A stretch of DNA of 64,000 bases from Flavobacterium terrisoli (GTDB taxonomy: Bacteria > Bacteroidota > Bacteroidia > Flavobacteriales > Flavobacteriaceae), in contig NZ_JARGNA010000001.1 in NCBI RefSeq assembly GCF_030167905.1, positions 62,001-126,000 on the forward strand, written 5' to 3'. Under the pieces are notes generated by a model, which was not told where the DNA came from, did not search any database, and saw only the letters and a list, made by a program, of their open reading frames with translations. Below are positions 35,284-43,131 of this stretch, one piece after another (position 1 is the first letter of the stretch; every line of letters begins with the position of its first letter). A program made the position numbers and the translations under genes.

Positions 35284-36636
35284 TTATACTAAGGCAGCGT
35301 CTGAAATTTTTAAAGCTTCACTGATAATCGCTAAACCTTCATCGATTTGCGCTTCCGTGACACATAATGGCGGTGCTATAAAAATGTAGCCCCAGCGAAC
35401 AAACGTGTACATGCCTAATTCACGTATTTTGCCCGCAATGGCATTGGTCACTTTTAAATCGTCACCGGCGCCATTATAAGGCGAAATCAATTCGCCTGTC
35501 GCTTTGTTTTTTAACACATCCAAACAGCCTAACAATCCTGTGTTGCGGAAAGCTCCCATACTCGGATGTTGGCTTCGCATCGCTTGCACTCTGGATTCTA
35601 AATAGACTCCCATTTTTTGGGTATTTTCTATCAATCGGTCGCTTTCATAAATATTGATTACAGCTAAAGCCGCCGCCAATGCTACCGGATGACCATTATA
35701 GGTCAAGCCAATCATCATCGGTGTGTTCTGAAATTTCTCAGCAATTTTATCGGAAACCATCAAACAGCCTAACGGCAAATAAGACGCGGTTAATCCTTTC
35801 GCCATACAAACCATATCGGGAACGATGTCGTGGTTTTCAAAACCAAACCATTTTCCGGTGCGGCCAAAACCACTCATAACCTCATCGGCTACGAATAAGA
35901 TTCCGTATTTTTCACATAGTGCTTTTACGCCTTTCAAGTAACCTTTAGGATAATGCAAACAACCCGAAGAACCGCTTTCGCCTTCAAAAATAAAAGCTGC
36001 AATATTGGTTTTGCCTTCGAGATGAATCACTCTTTCTACGTATTCCAAACTCAGATTCAACTTGGTCGTTTCGTCTAAATCTTTCATCCCAAAGAAATAA
36101 TATGGATCATCAAGATGCACCGCATTTGGCATTTGTTGGGAATCATTCGCTAATTTTCTTGGATCGCCACCAACGGTCATGCCGCCAATGGAACCGCCGT
36201 GAAACGCTCGGTATCTTCCAATAATTTTATGCCTTCCGGTGTACAATCTTGCTAGTTTAATGGCATTGTCAATCGATGACGTTCCGCATAAAGTATAGAA
36301 TGCTTTGTTCAAATCGCCCGGGCATATTTCGGCCAATTTTCTTGACAACTTCGCTCTGATTTCCGTCGTGCAACTTGGCGTTACAAAACTTACTTTTTGC
36401 ATTTGCTCTACGACTGCATCGGTAACTCTTTGGTCACCATGACCGATATTGACAGACATTAAGCCCGAAGAAAAATCGATGATTCGGTTACCGTCGTAGT
36501 CATATAAATACACGCCTTCGGCTCTTTCTATCGCGATTGGGTTAACACTCGCTTGGGCTGACCAGGAAAACAAGCTAAATTCTTTGCTGTCGCTGATGAT
36601 TTGTTCTTTGCTCAAGGTTTGTTCTTTTGTAACCAT
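35284..36636 (-). CDS. Class III omega-aminotransferase (beta-alanine/beta-aminoisobutyrate type)
   Basis: 450 residues. Class III fold features: YDYDGNRIIDFSSGLMSVNI near residue 46, LCGTSSIDNAIKLAR, the Asp in LFVADEVMSGFGRTG, and the PLP-binding Lys in CMAKGLTASYLPLG near residue 276. It moves the amino group from beta-alanine or beta-aminoisobutyrate to pyruvate or 2-oxoglutarate, giving malonate or methylmalonate semialdehyde, the substrate of the dehydrogenase encoded upstream. GABA or another omega-amino acid is also possible, but the neighbours argue for pyrimidine products. Confidence 0.9.
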   Translation of the reverse strand: MVTKEQTLSKEQIISDSKEFSLFSWSAQASVNPIAIERAEGVYLYDYDGNRIIDFSSGLMSVNIGHGDQRVTDAVVEQMQKVSFVTPSCTTEIRAKLSRKLAEICPGDLNKAFYTLCGTSSIDNAIKLARLYTGRHKIIGRYRAFHGGSIGGMTVGGDPRKLANDSQQMPNAVHLDDPYYFFGMKDLDETTKLNLSLEYVERVIHLEGKTNIAAFIFEGESGSSGCLHYPKGYLKGVKALCEKYGILFVADEVMSGFGRTGKWFGFENHDIVPDMVCMAKGLTASYLPLGCLMVSDKIAEKFQNTPMMIGLTYNGHPVALAAALAVINIYESDRLIENTQKMGVYLESRVQAMRSQHPSMGAFRNTGLLGCLDVLKNKATGELISPYNGAGDDLKVTNAIAGKIRELGMYTFVRWGYIFIAPPLCVTEAQIDEGLAIISEALKISDAALV

Positions 36637-36644
36637 TTTTTTCT

Positions 36645-36675
36645 ATTTTGAATGTTGAATTATAAATTTTAAATG
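36645..36675 (-). repeat. AT-rich junction repeat, copy 3 (first block)
   Basis: CTATTTTGAATGTTGAATTA and following bases match the block found just upstream of the starts at 28630 and 32294. Confidence 0.5.
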
Positions 36676-36697
36676 GGTTTGTACTAATCTAGAATGT

Positions 36698-36773
36698 CCT
36701 AGCCCCGATAGTAGCAAGTATCCTTTTTTCTAAAAAAAAGATACTGCGGATAGCGGGATTAGCTCCTGAAAAT
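36698..36773. repeat. Long imperfect hairpin element, Flavobacterium-type intergenic repeat
   Basis: Core stem AGTATCCTTTTTT/AAAAAAAGATACT with a short loop, extended by imperfect outer arms (TAGCCCCGATAGTAGCA against TGCGGATAGCGGGATTAGCT). I recall elements of this shape, with AGGAGCTA at one end, GGGGCTAG at the other and a variable poly-T/poly-A stem, from many Flavobacterium intergenic regions; I cannot verify that here. It lies between mmsA and the aminotransferase gene. Confidence 0.65.
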
Positions 36774-36779
36774 TTCCAA

Positions 36780-36818
36780 TAATTTAAAATTCAAAATTTA
36801 TAATTTATAATAATTTCT
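36780..36818 (-). repeat. AT-rich junction repeat, copy 3 (second block)
   Basis: TTTAAAATTCAAAATTTATA and following bases match the second block at 28690-28725 and 32350-32384; here the hairpin element lies between the two blocks. Confidence 0.5.
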
Positions 36819-36820
36819 TC

Positions 36821-38278
36821 TTAGCTCATCCAGTTTACACCGGCTTCCGCATTCCATTTAATCGTGCTCTTTTTCAATTTGGTCCAAAACTCAATTGAGC
36901 TTTTTCCGGTAATATCGCCTACGCCAAATTTACTTTCGTTCCAACCGCCAAAACTGAACGGTTCTCTCGGCACCGGAACACCCACGTTTACGCCAATCAT
37001 TCCCGCGCTGGCTTTGTCGATAATGTAACGTGCCATACCGCCATTTTGGGTAAAGACACTCGCGGCATTTCCGTATGGATTTTTGTTTTCGATGGCTAAA
37101 GCTTCATCAACCGTATTGGTTCTAATGATAGAGATTACCGGTCCGAAGATTTCTTCACGCGCCACACTCATTTCCGGTGTTACAAAGTCGATTACTGTTG
37201 GCCCAACATACGTTCCGTTTTCCTTTCCGGCTACTTTGGTATTTCTACCATCGACTAATATTTTGGCGCCGTCTTTTTCGGCTTGAGTGATATAACTTTC
37301 GATTCTGTCTTGAGATTCTTTATTGATGACTGCTCCAAGGTTTTGACCCGGAACAATTTTGCGTGCTTCATCACAAATTTTGCCGACAATTGCATCCACA
37401 TTTCCAACACCAATCATCGCCGAAGCGGCCATACAACGTTGCCCGGCACAACCTGACATGGAAGCCGCTACGTTTTGCGCGGTCATTTCCGGAATCGCAT
37501 CGGGTAACACCATCAGGTGGTTTTTGGCTCCGCCTAGAGCTAAGCATCTTTTTAGATTATTGGTGGCTCTTTGGTACACAATCTTCGCTACTTTGGTCGA
37601 GCCCACAAACGAAACCGCTTCAATTTTGGGATGGTCACAAATCGCATTTACAATATCAACATCACCATGAACGACGTTGAAAACACCATCCGGAAGTCCG
37701 GCTTCTTTTAACAATTCAGCCAAACGACCACAGCTCAACGGCACTTTTTCTGAAGGTTTGATGATCATACAGTTTCCTAATGCAATCGCATTCGGAATCG
37801 TCCAATTGGGTACCATCGAAGGGAAATTAAATGGTACAATAGAAGCCACAACGCCCAACGGCACATGCTCTGTTCTGCATTCTACGCCTTTGCTTACTTC
37901 CAGTAATTCTCCTGTAATTAATTGTGGTAAAGAAGTGGCAAACTCGGTGAGCTCAATGCATTTTTCTATTTCGGCTACAGATTCACCATAAGTTTTTCCG
38001 TTTTCTTCGCTGCACAATTCTGCGAGTTCTTTTAGGTTTTTTTCCAATAACGCTTTGTATCTGAAGAACACTTGTACTCGTTCCTTAATAGGTGTTTTGC
38101 TCCAGGCTGGAAAGGCTGCCTGTGCTGCTTTCACTGCATCGTCTAAATCTTTCGCACTTGACAAAGGGACTGTAGATAAAAAACTCCCATCTAAGGGAGA
38201 AATAACGTTTAAAGTTTGTGTTGTTGAGGATGGGACGAACCGCCCATTGATGTAATTCTGAATTGCTGAATATTTCAT
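36821..38278 (-). CDS. mmsA: CoA-acylating methylmalonate-semialdehyde dehydrogenase
   Basis: 485 residues, full-length aldehyde dehydrogenase of the MmsA branch. Motifs: VVASIVPFNFPSMVPNW, the NAD-binding AVSFVGSTKVAKIVYQRA, the catalytic Cys in GCAGQRCMAASA near residue 280, and EEIFGPVISIIRT. It converts malonate semialdehyde or methylmalonate semialdehyde plus CoA to acetyl-CoA or propionyl-CoA with CO2 release, the last step for uracil and thymine carbon. It is the first gene of the cluster; a TTG-N19-TACTTTTA promoter and an inverted repeat lie upstream. Confidence 0.92.
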   Translation of the reverse strand: MKYSAIQNYINGRFVPSSTTQTLNVISPLDGSFLSTVPLSSAKDLDDAVKAAQAAFPAWSKTPIKERVQVFFRYKALLEKNLKELAELCSEENGKTYGESVAEIEKCIELTEFATSLPQLITGELLEVSKGVECRTEHVPLGVVASIVPFNFPSMVPNWTIPNAIALGNCMIIKPSEKVPLSCGRLAELLKEAGLPDGVFNVVHGDVDIVNAICDHPKIEAVSFVGSTKVAKIVYQRATNNLKRCLALGGAKNHLMVLPDAIPEMTAQNVAASMSGCAGQRCMAASAMIGVGNVDAIVGKICDEARKIVPGQNLGAVINKESQDRIESYITQAEKDGAKILVDGRNTKVAGKENGTYVGPTVIDFVTPEMSVAREEIFGPVISIIRTNTVDEALAIENKNPYGNAASVFTQNGGMARYIIDKASAGMIGVNVGVPVPREPFSFGGWNESKFGVGDITGKSSIEFWTKLKKSTIKWNAEAGVNWMS

Positions 38279-38309
38279 TTAAATTATTGTTATTTTACAA
38301 ATATTTTAA

Positions 38310-38339
38310 TAAAAGTAATAACAATTTCATAATAAACAA
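38310..38339 (-). promoter_or_regulatory. Promoter of the pyrimidine cluster, TTG-N19-TACTTTTA
   Basis: On the minus strand TTG (38339-38337) and TACTTTTA (38317-38310) are 19 bases apart; the mmsA ATG is 32 bases downstream. Confidence 0.5.
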
Positions 38340-38347
38340 ATTTTAGC

Positions 38348-38389
38348 TATGAATTATTATCATTTTGGTATTTTTAGCCAAAATTCATA
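38348..38389. promoter_or_regulatory. Interrupted inverted repeat upstream of mmsA, candidate operator
   Basis: TATGAATT (38348-38355) pairs with AATTCATA (38382-38389), and inside it TTTTGG (38363-38368) pairs with CCAAAA (38378-38383). It begins 9 bases upstream of the mmsA -33 element, in the divergent region shared with the M13 peptidase gene. Confidence 0.4.
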
Positions 38390-38425
38390 AGTATTAACAA
38401 GGCGAACCGTTATAAAACTATAGAA

Positions 38426-38460
38426 TTGTAACAAATTCAACAGATTACACACTAACTTTA
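38426..38460 (+). promoter_or_regulatory. Possible promoter of the M13 peptidase gene
   Basis: TTG at 38426-38428 and TAACTTTA at 38453-38460, spacing 24 bases, slightly long. The ATG is 74 bases downstream. Confidence 0.35.
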
Positions 38461-38534
38461 CGCGATTCATGGTTAAATCGACTTTTGTTGGCGGTTTACC
38501 TTGTAGATTAGCATTTTAACCAAATTAAAACACA

Positions 38535-40550
38535 ATGAGAAATACAAAAATTTTGCTATTATCAGCCTCCGTATTATTGGCGGCTTGTAGCCAAAAAGAA
38601 CTCACTTCGGGTATCAATAAAAAAAACATGGATACGCTGGTAAAACCCGGCGACAACTTTGCCAAATATGTAAACGGAACCTGGATGAAAACCGCCAAGA
38701 TTCCAGCAGACAAAGCGTCTTATGGTGCTTTTGATATGCTGTATGATCAATCTCAAAAAGACGTTAAAGCCATTATCGAAGCAGCTGCAAAAGGCAGTAA
38801 TGCCGAAGGTTCAGACGAACAAAAAATCGGAGATTACTATGCTTCATTTATGGACAGAAAAACACGTGATGCCAAAGGTATTGCACCTATTCAACCTGAA
38901 TTAAAGGCCATTGATGCGATTGCATCTTATGATGACCTCGCGGCTTATTTTGGCCAGGCCAACAGAAAAGGAATTGCTATCCCGTTTAGTGTTTCGGTGT
39001 ATACTGATTTTAAAGATCCTACTAAATATACTCTAATTACCTGGCAAGGCGGTTTAGGTCTTCCGGAAAGAGAATACTATTTGGCTACCGATGCTAAGAT
39101 GATGGATATCCGCAAAAAATATGTAGCTCATATAGAAAAGATGTTTCAATTGACCAACCAGCCGAATGCGGCTCAAAGTGCAGCGACTATCATGGCTTTG
39201 GAAACCACTTTGGCCGGCCAACACATGAAAAAGGAAGAAACCCGTGATATTGTAAAATTGTACAATGCCTACGCGGTAAAAGATTTAAAAACTTTGATGC
39301 CTGATTTCAACTGGACTGCGATGCTGAAAAATGCCGGAGTGGAAAAAGAAAAAAATCTGGTGGTAACTCAGGTAGAATATACCAAAAGCCTGAACAACAT
39401 TATCAAATCGACACCGATTGACACTTGGAAAACCTATTTGAAATGGGGTGTAATCAATAAATCGGCCGGTGTTTTAACAACCGCTTTAGACAAACAAAAC
39501 TTCGAGTTTTACGGGAAAACTTTATATGGAACCGAAAAACAACAGGAAGACTGGAAACGTGCAGTGGAAACTGTAAACGGCGGTTTGGGCGAAGTGGTAG
39601 GCAAAGTATATGTAAAAGAACATTTCTCTCCTGAAGCCAAAGAGCGTATGGTTGGTATGGTGAAAAACCTACTGAAAGCCTATGCCGAAAGCATCAAAAC
39701 ATTGGATTGGATGAGTGAGGCAACTAAAAAAGAAGCCTTGAAAAAAGTGGACAACTTTATGATTAAAATTGGTTATCCTGACAAATGGAGAGATTACTCT
39801 GCGCTCAAAATCGATAAGAATGATTTTTATGGTAACGGCTTACGTGCCGCCGAATTTGAATACAACCGTAACTTAGCCAAACTGGGTAAACCGGTGGATC
39901 GTACAGAATGGGGAATGAATCCTCAAACAGTTAACGCCTATTACAATCCTTCGTTAAACGAAATTGTATTCCCGGCTGCGATTTTGAAACCGCCTTTCTT
40001 TGATTTGAATGCGGATGATGCTGTAAATTATGGTGGAATCGGTGCGGTTATTGGTCACGAAATCGGTCATGGTTTTGACGATCAAGGAAGTGCTTTTGAT
40101 GGTAAAGGCGTTATGAAAAACTGGTGGACACCACAAGATTTAGCCGCATTTAAAAAGAAAACAGGCGCTTTGGTTGAGCAATACAGCAGCTTTAAGGCAT
40201 TCCCTGATTTGAATGTAAACGGTGCTTTTACTTTGGGTGAAAACATTGGAGATTTAGGCGGATTGAGCATTGCGATTAAAGCTTACAAAGCTTCATTAAA
40301 CGGAAAAGAAGCTCCGGTAATGGATGGCTTTACCGGTATGCAACGTGTGTTTTTAGGTTGGGGACAAGTTTGGGCAGAGAAATCCCGTGAAGAGGCTTTG
40401 CGTAGCCAAATAGCAGGCGATCCGCATTCACCGGCATTGTTCAGGGTAAACGGAACCGTGCGCAACATTCCTGAATTCTACGAAGCGTTCAACATCAAAC
40501 CAACTGATTCATTATACTTAGCGCCTGAAAAGCGTGTGAAGATTTGGTAA
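38535..40550 (+). CDS. M13-family metallopeptidase (neprilysin/PepO-like) lipoprotein
   Basis: 671 residues. Lipobox LLAAC with Cys18. The N-terminal M13 domain spans about 35-420. The catalytic domain holds HEIGH near residue 508 (VIGHEIGHGFDDQG), then ENIGDLGG with the third zinc ligand Glu, upstream NAYYNPSLNEIVFPAAIL, and FRVNGTVRNIPEFYEAF near the C-terminus. This is the normal length and order for PepO-type oligopeptidases, which cut short peptides outside the cytoplasm; here it is probably anchored in the envelope. Single-gene unit with a terminator at 40570. Confidence 0.93.
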   Translation: MRNTKILLLSASVLLAACSQKELTSGINKKNMDTLVKPGDNFAKYVNGTWMKTAKIPADKASYGAFDMLYDQSQKDVKAIIEAAAKGSNAEGSDEQKIGDYYASFMDRKTRDAKGIAPIQPELKAIDAIASYDDLAAYFGQANRKGIAIPFSVSVYTDFKDPTKYTLITWQGGLGLPEREYYLATDAKMMDIRKKYVAHIEKMFQLTNQPNAAQSAATIMALETTLAGQHMKKEETRDIVKLYNAYAVKDLKTLMPDFNWTAMLKNAGVEKEKNLVVTQVEYTKSLNNIIKSTPIDTWKTYLKWGVINKSAGVLTTALDKQNFEFYGKTLYGTEKQQEDWKRAVETVNGGLGEVVGKVYVKEHFSPEAKERMVGMVKNLLKAYAESIKTLDWMSEATKKEALKKVDNFMIKIGYPDKWRDYSALKIDKNDFYGNGLRAAEFEYNRNLAKLGKPVDRTEWGMNPQTVNAYYNPSLNEIVFPAAILKPPFFDLNADDAVNYGGIGAVIGHEIGHGFDDQGSAFDGKGVMKNWWTPQDLAAFKKKTGALVEQYSSFKAFPDLNVNGAFTLGENIGDLGGLSIAIKAYKASLNGKEAPVMDGFTGMQRVFLGWGQVWAEKSREEALRSQIAGDPHSPALFRVNGTVRNIPEFYEAFNIKPTDSLYLAPEKRVKIW

Positions 40551-40569
40551 ACAAAACTTTTTATAAAAG

Positions 40570-40598
40570 AAACCCCGACGTGATGTTGGGGGTTTTTG
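40570..40598 (+). terminator. Rho-independent terminator
   Basis: Stem AACCCCgAC/GTtGGGGGTT followed by TTTTTG, 20 bases after the M13 gene stop. Confidence 0.75.
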
Positions 40599-40637
40599 TT
40601 GGTTAAAGAAAGTAATCCTTAATTCCACTTTTTTTCC

Positions 40638-40645
40638 TAAGTTTG
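40638..40645 (+). promoter_or_regulatory. -7 element TAAGTTTG
   Basis: Perfect TAnnTTTG match 20 bases before the ATG at 40666. Confidence 0.5.
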
Positions 40646-40665
40646 AGAATCAAAAAATTCATTTT

Positions 40666-41610
40666 ATGAAAATCAGAGCCAACCTTTTTAATTTCATAGC
40701 GACAATCTTGTTTCCGTTTTTCTGCTTCAGCCAAATTACCATTACCAATACCGCTGAAGTAGCCAAAATTAAACAAGGCACAACCTTCTTTGCGATGAAA
40801 GATCCGGCCTCGCCCAAAGACGTGGCTTTTGTTGAGGCCATAAAAAAAGCATGGACACTTTCGAAAGTAGAATGTATCAAATATACTGATGTAGAAAAAA
40901 ACATTGCGCCCAATAATAGCTTTGTGACGATTGGCGCCAACATGACCACTTCCAATAGTACTACAGCCGCTACCGAAACCCGCATTTATTTGGAACTGTG
41001 GACAACCAACGGTAAGTATACTTATGACCCAAAGAAAAGAAGACACTTCAATCAGACCGATAAAATCGTAGTCGCGACTATAGAACTCTTTGGCGACTTC
41101 TACGCCCAAAACAATCCAAGCGCATTATATAAAATGGATTATGATGCTGCCGGACATTTTAAAAATTGGGGAACCGGCGTTTTATCCAATTACATCCAAC
41201 AACTGAATTTGCTCTTAGACAAAGGCACTGAAACCCTCGCCAAAACCGAAATCAGCAACAAAGAAGAAATCAAAAAGATGTCAACTTCTACACTTTTCAT
41301 CCCCGATTATGCAATGATTAAGTTTTCTAAAAACTCCGATGACGAAAGCAAAAAATATGATGATAAAGAAATATTTGATGGATTTTCACAATCTTATAAA
41401 GTCTTGCCTTTGGCCGAGCTCAATGATAAAATCCTGACAAACGCCATGCCGTTTTATTACTTATTGTTCATCAAAACCCCAGCGGAGAAATTTGTCACTG
41501 TAACCAACTCACAATCCGGAGAAATCATCTATTCGGCTTATTCCGGTTCGGCTGCCAATTTCAAATCCGCCGACTTAAAAGAGCTGCAAAAAGCAGTATT
41601 GAAAAAGTAA
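40666..41610 (+). CDS. Secreted protein of unknown function
   Basis: 314 residues, not recognised. Signal peptide (MKIRANLFNFIATILFPFFC, ends FSQ), then a mixed alpha/beta protein: KIKQGTTFFAMKDPASPKD, a TTNGKYTYDPKKRRHFNQ segment, QLNLLLDKGTETLAKTE, and a C-terminal region with AMPFYYLLFIKTPAEKF and GEIIYSAYSGS. No Cys pairs, repeats or catalytic motif stand out. It has its own -7 element at 40638 and no clear operon partner; the ammonium transporter begins 183 bases downstream. Confidence 0.75.
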   Translation: MKIRANLFNFIATILFPFFCFSQITITNTAEVAKIKQGTTFFAMKDPASPKDVAFVEAIKKAWTLSKVECIKYTDVEKNIAPNNSFVTIGANMTTSNSTTAATETRIYLELWTTNGKYTYDPKKRRHFNQTDKIVVATIELFGDFYAQNNPSALYKMDYDAAGHFKNWGTGVLSNYIQQLNLLLDKGTETLAKTEISNKEEIKKMSTSTLFIPDYAMIKFSKNSDDESKKYDDKEIFDGFSQSYKVLPLAELNDKILTNAMPFYYLLFIKTPAEKFVTVTNSQSGEIIYSAYSGSAANFKSADLKELQKAVLKK

Positions 41611-41793
41611 ATTATACATTTCTCAAAAACAAAGTGGTTATTTTTTAAATTCTCAAAAACAATTCTATTTCATTAAAATTTAGATAAAAATTTAATTTTA
41701 CCCTAAACAAATTTGCCATTTACCATCAATGATTTGCAATTTTAAATAACTTTACCCTATAAAATTAGGGGTTGGTTTTAAAATTGAATTTTC

Positions 41794-43131
41794 ATGAAAA
41801 TCGAAAAACGCTGGATAGTTTCTTTTCTCATCATTACTTTAGTGGCCATTTCGGGTTTATTCTGGCCTGAAAAATTGGCCGAAAACAACGATGCTTTCAA
41901 TCCTGTTGACACGATTAGTTATTCCGATGTTGCGTGGCTACTCACCGCTTCCTGTTTGGTTTTATTAATGACTCCCGGTTTGTCTTTCTTTTACGGCGGA
42001 ATGGTTGGAAAGAAAAACGTGATTTCCACCATGCTCAAGAGTTTTATCTGTCTTGGTGTAATCAGCATGCTTTGGGTTGTAGTTGGTTTTTCACTTTCTT
42101 TTGGCGCTCCGATTGGTCCAACGATAAATGGCGTACATTATGGCATCATTGGCAACCCGTTTGATTTTGCTTTCTTTAGCTATGTCGAAATGCATCCGCA
42201 CAAGACTATGGCTTCCTCGATACCTTTTATTTTGTTTGCTTTGTTTCAAATGAAATTTGCAGTCATAACACCGGCCATCATTACCGGCGCGCTTGCGGAA
42301 CGCATCCGTTTCATTTCCTTTTTGCTCTTTATTTGTTTGTTTACCCTTTGTATCTATGCGCCTTTATGCCATATGATTTGGCACCCAAACGGTCTCTTGG
42401 GCAGTTATTTCGGTGTAAAGGATTTTGCGGGTGGAACGGTTGTTCACATGAGTGCAGGTTTTGCGGCATTGGCTGGTGTTTTAGTTTTAGGTAAAAGGAA
42501 AAACAGCGAACACATTCCAACAAACATTCCGTTTGTGTTGTTAGGCACAGGCATGCTTTGGTTTGGCTGGTTCGGATTCAATGCCGGTTCGGCTTTAGCC
42601 GCTAATGCTACGGCAGCGATGGCTTTTGCTACTACCACGATTTGTTCTGCTTCCGCGATGTTGTCTTGGGTGTTTTTTGACCGAATGAATGGCAGAAAAG
42701 TATCGGCTCTGGGCGCTTGTATCGGTGCTGTAGTTGGATTGGTAGTCATCACGCCTTCTGCGGGTTATGTGACCATTCCACAAAGTATTTTCTTCGGATT
42801 TATTGGCGCTTTGGTCTCCAACAAAATGGTCTATTGGAAAAAACTAAAACAAATCGATGATACCCTTGATGTATTTGCCTGTCATGGCGTGGGCGGAATT
42901 ATGGGAATGATACTCACTGCAATTTTTGCCAAAGGAGAAAATGCGAGTTTACTCTATGGCGGCTGGAGCATCTTTGGTCATCATATGATGGCTTTGGTGT
43001 TGGTTTCCGTATTTACTTTTGGTGGTGCTTATTTATTGTTCAAACTGACGAATATTATCATTCCGATTCGTGTTTCAGAAGAATCAGAAAATATGGGATT
43101 AGACTTGTCCCAGCACGGCGAAGCCTTTTAG
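41794..43131 (+). CDS. amt: Ammonium transporter (Amt)
   Basis: 445 residues with about eleven to twelve membrane helices, the first one an N-terminal signal-like segment. Amt signatures: VAWLLTASCLVLLMTPGLSFFYGGM near residue 48 (in two parts), a GGTVVHMSAGFAAL segment with the first pore His, GTGMLWFGWFGFNAGSAL and DVFACHGVGGIMG with the second pore-region His. It imports ammonium across the inner membrane. No GlnB/GlnK gene follows, although amt is often paired with one. A small hairpin CCCTA/TAGGG lies at 41755-41770 before the gene. Its stop overlaps the convergent L,D-transpeptidase gene by 4 bases. Confidence 0.92.
   Translation: MKIEKRWIVSFLIITLVAISGLFWPEKLAENNDAFNPVDTISYSDVAWLLTASCLVLLMTPGLSFFYGGMVGKKNVISTMLKSFICLGVISMLWVVVGFSLSFGAPIGPTINGVHYGIIGNPFDFAFFSYVEMHPHKTMASSIPFILFALFQMKFAVITPAIITGALAERIRFISFLLFICLFTLCIYAPLCHMIWHPNGLLGSYFGVKDFAGGTVVHMSAGFAALAGVLVLGKRKNSEHIPTNIPFVLLGTGMLWFGWFGFNAGSALAANATAAMAFATTTICSASAMLSWVFFDRMNGRKVSALGACIGAVVGLVVITPSAGYVTIPQSIFFGFIGALVSNKMVYWKKLKQIDDTLDVFACHGVGGIMGMILTAIFAKGENASLLYGGWSIFGHHMMALVLVSVFTFGGAYLLFKLTNIIIPIRVSEESENMGLDLSQHGEAF

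Noticed and set aside
40603..41109. A 168-codon minus-strand frame opposite the secreted gene at 40666
   Set aside because: The plus-strand gene has a signal peptide and a -7 element. The antisense product shows no coherent structure.
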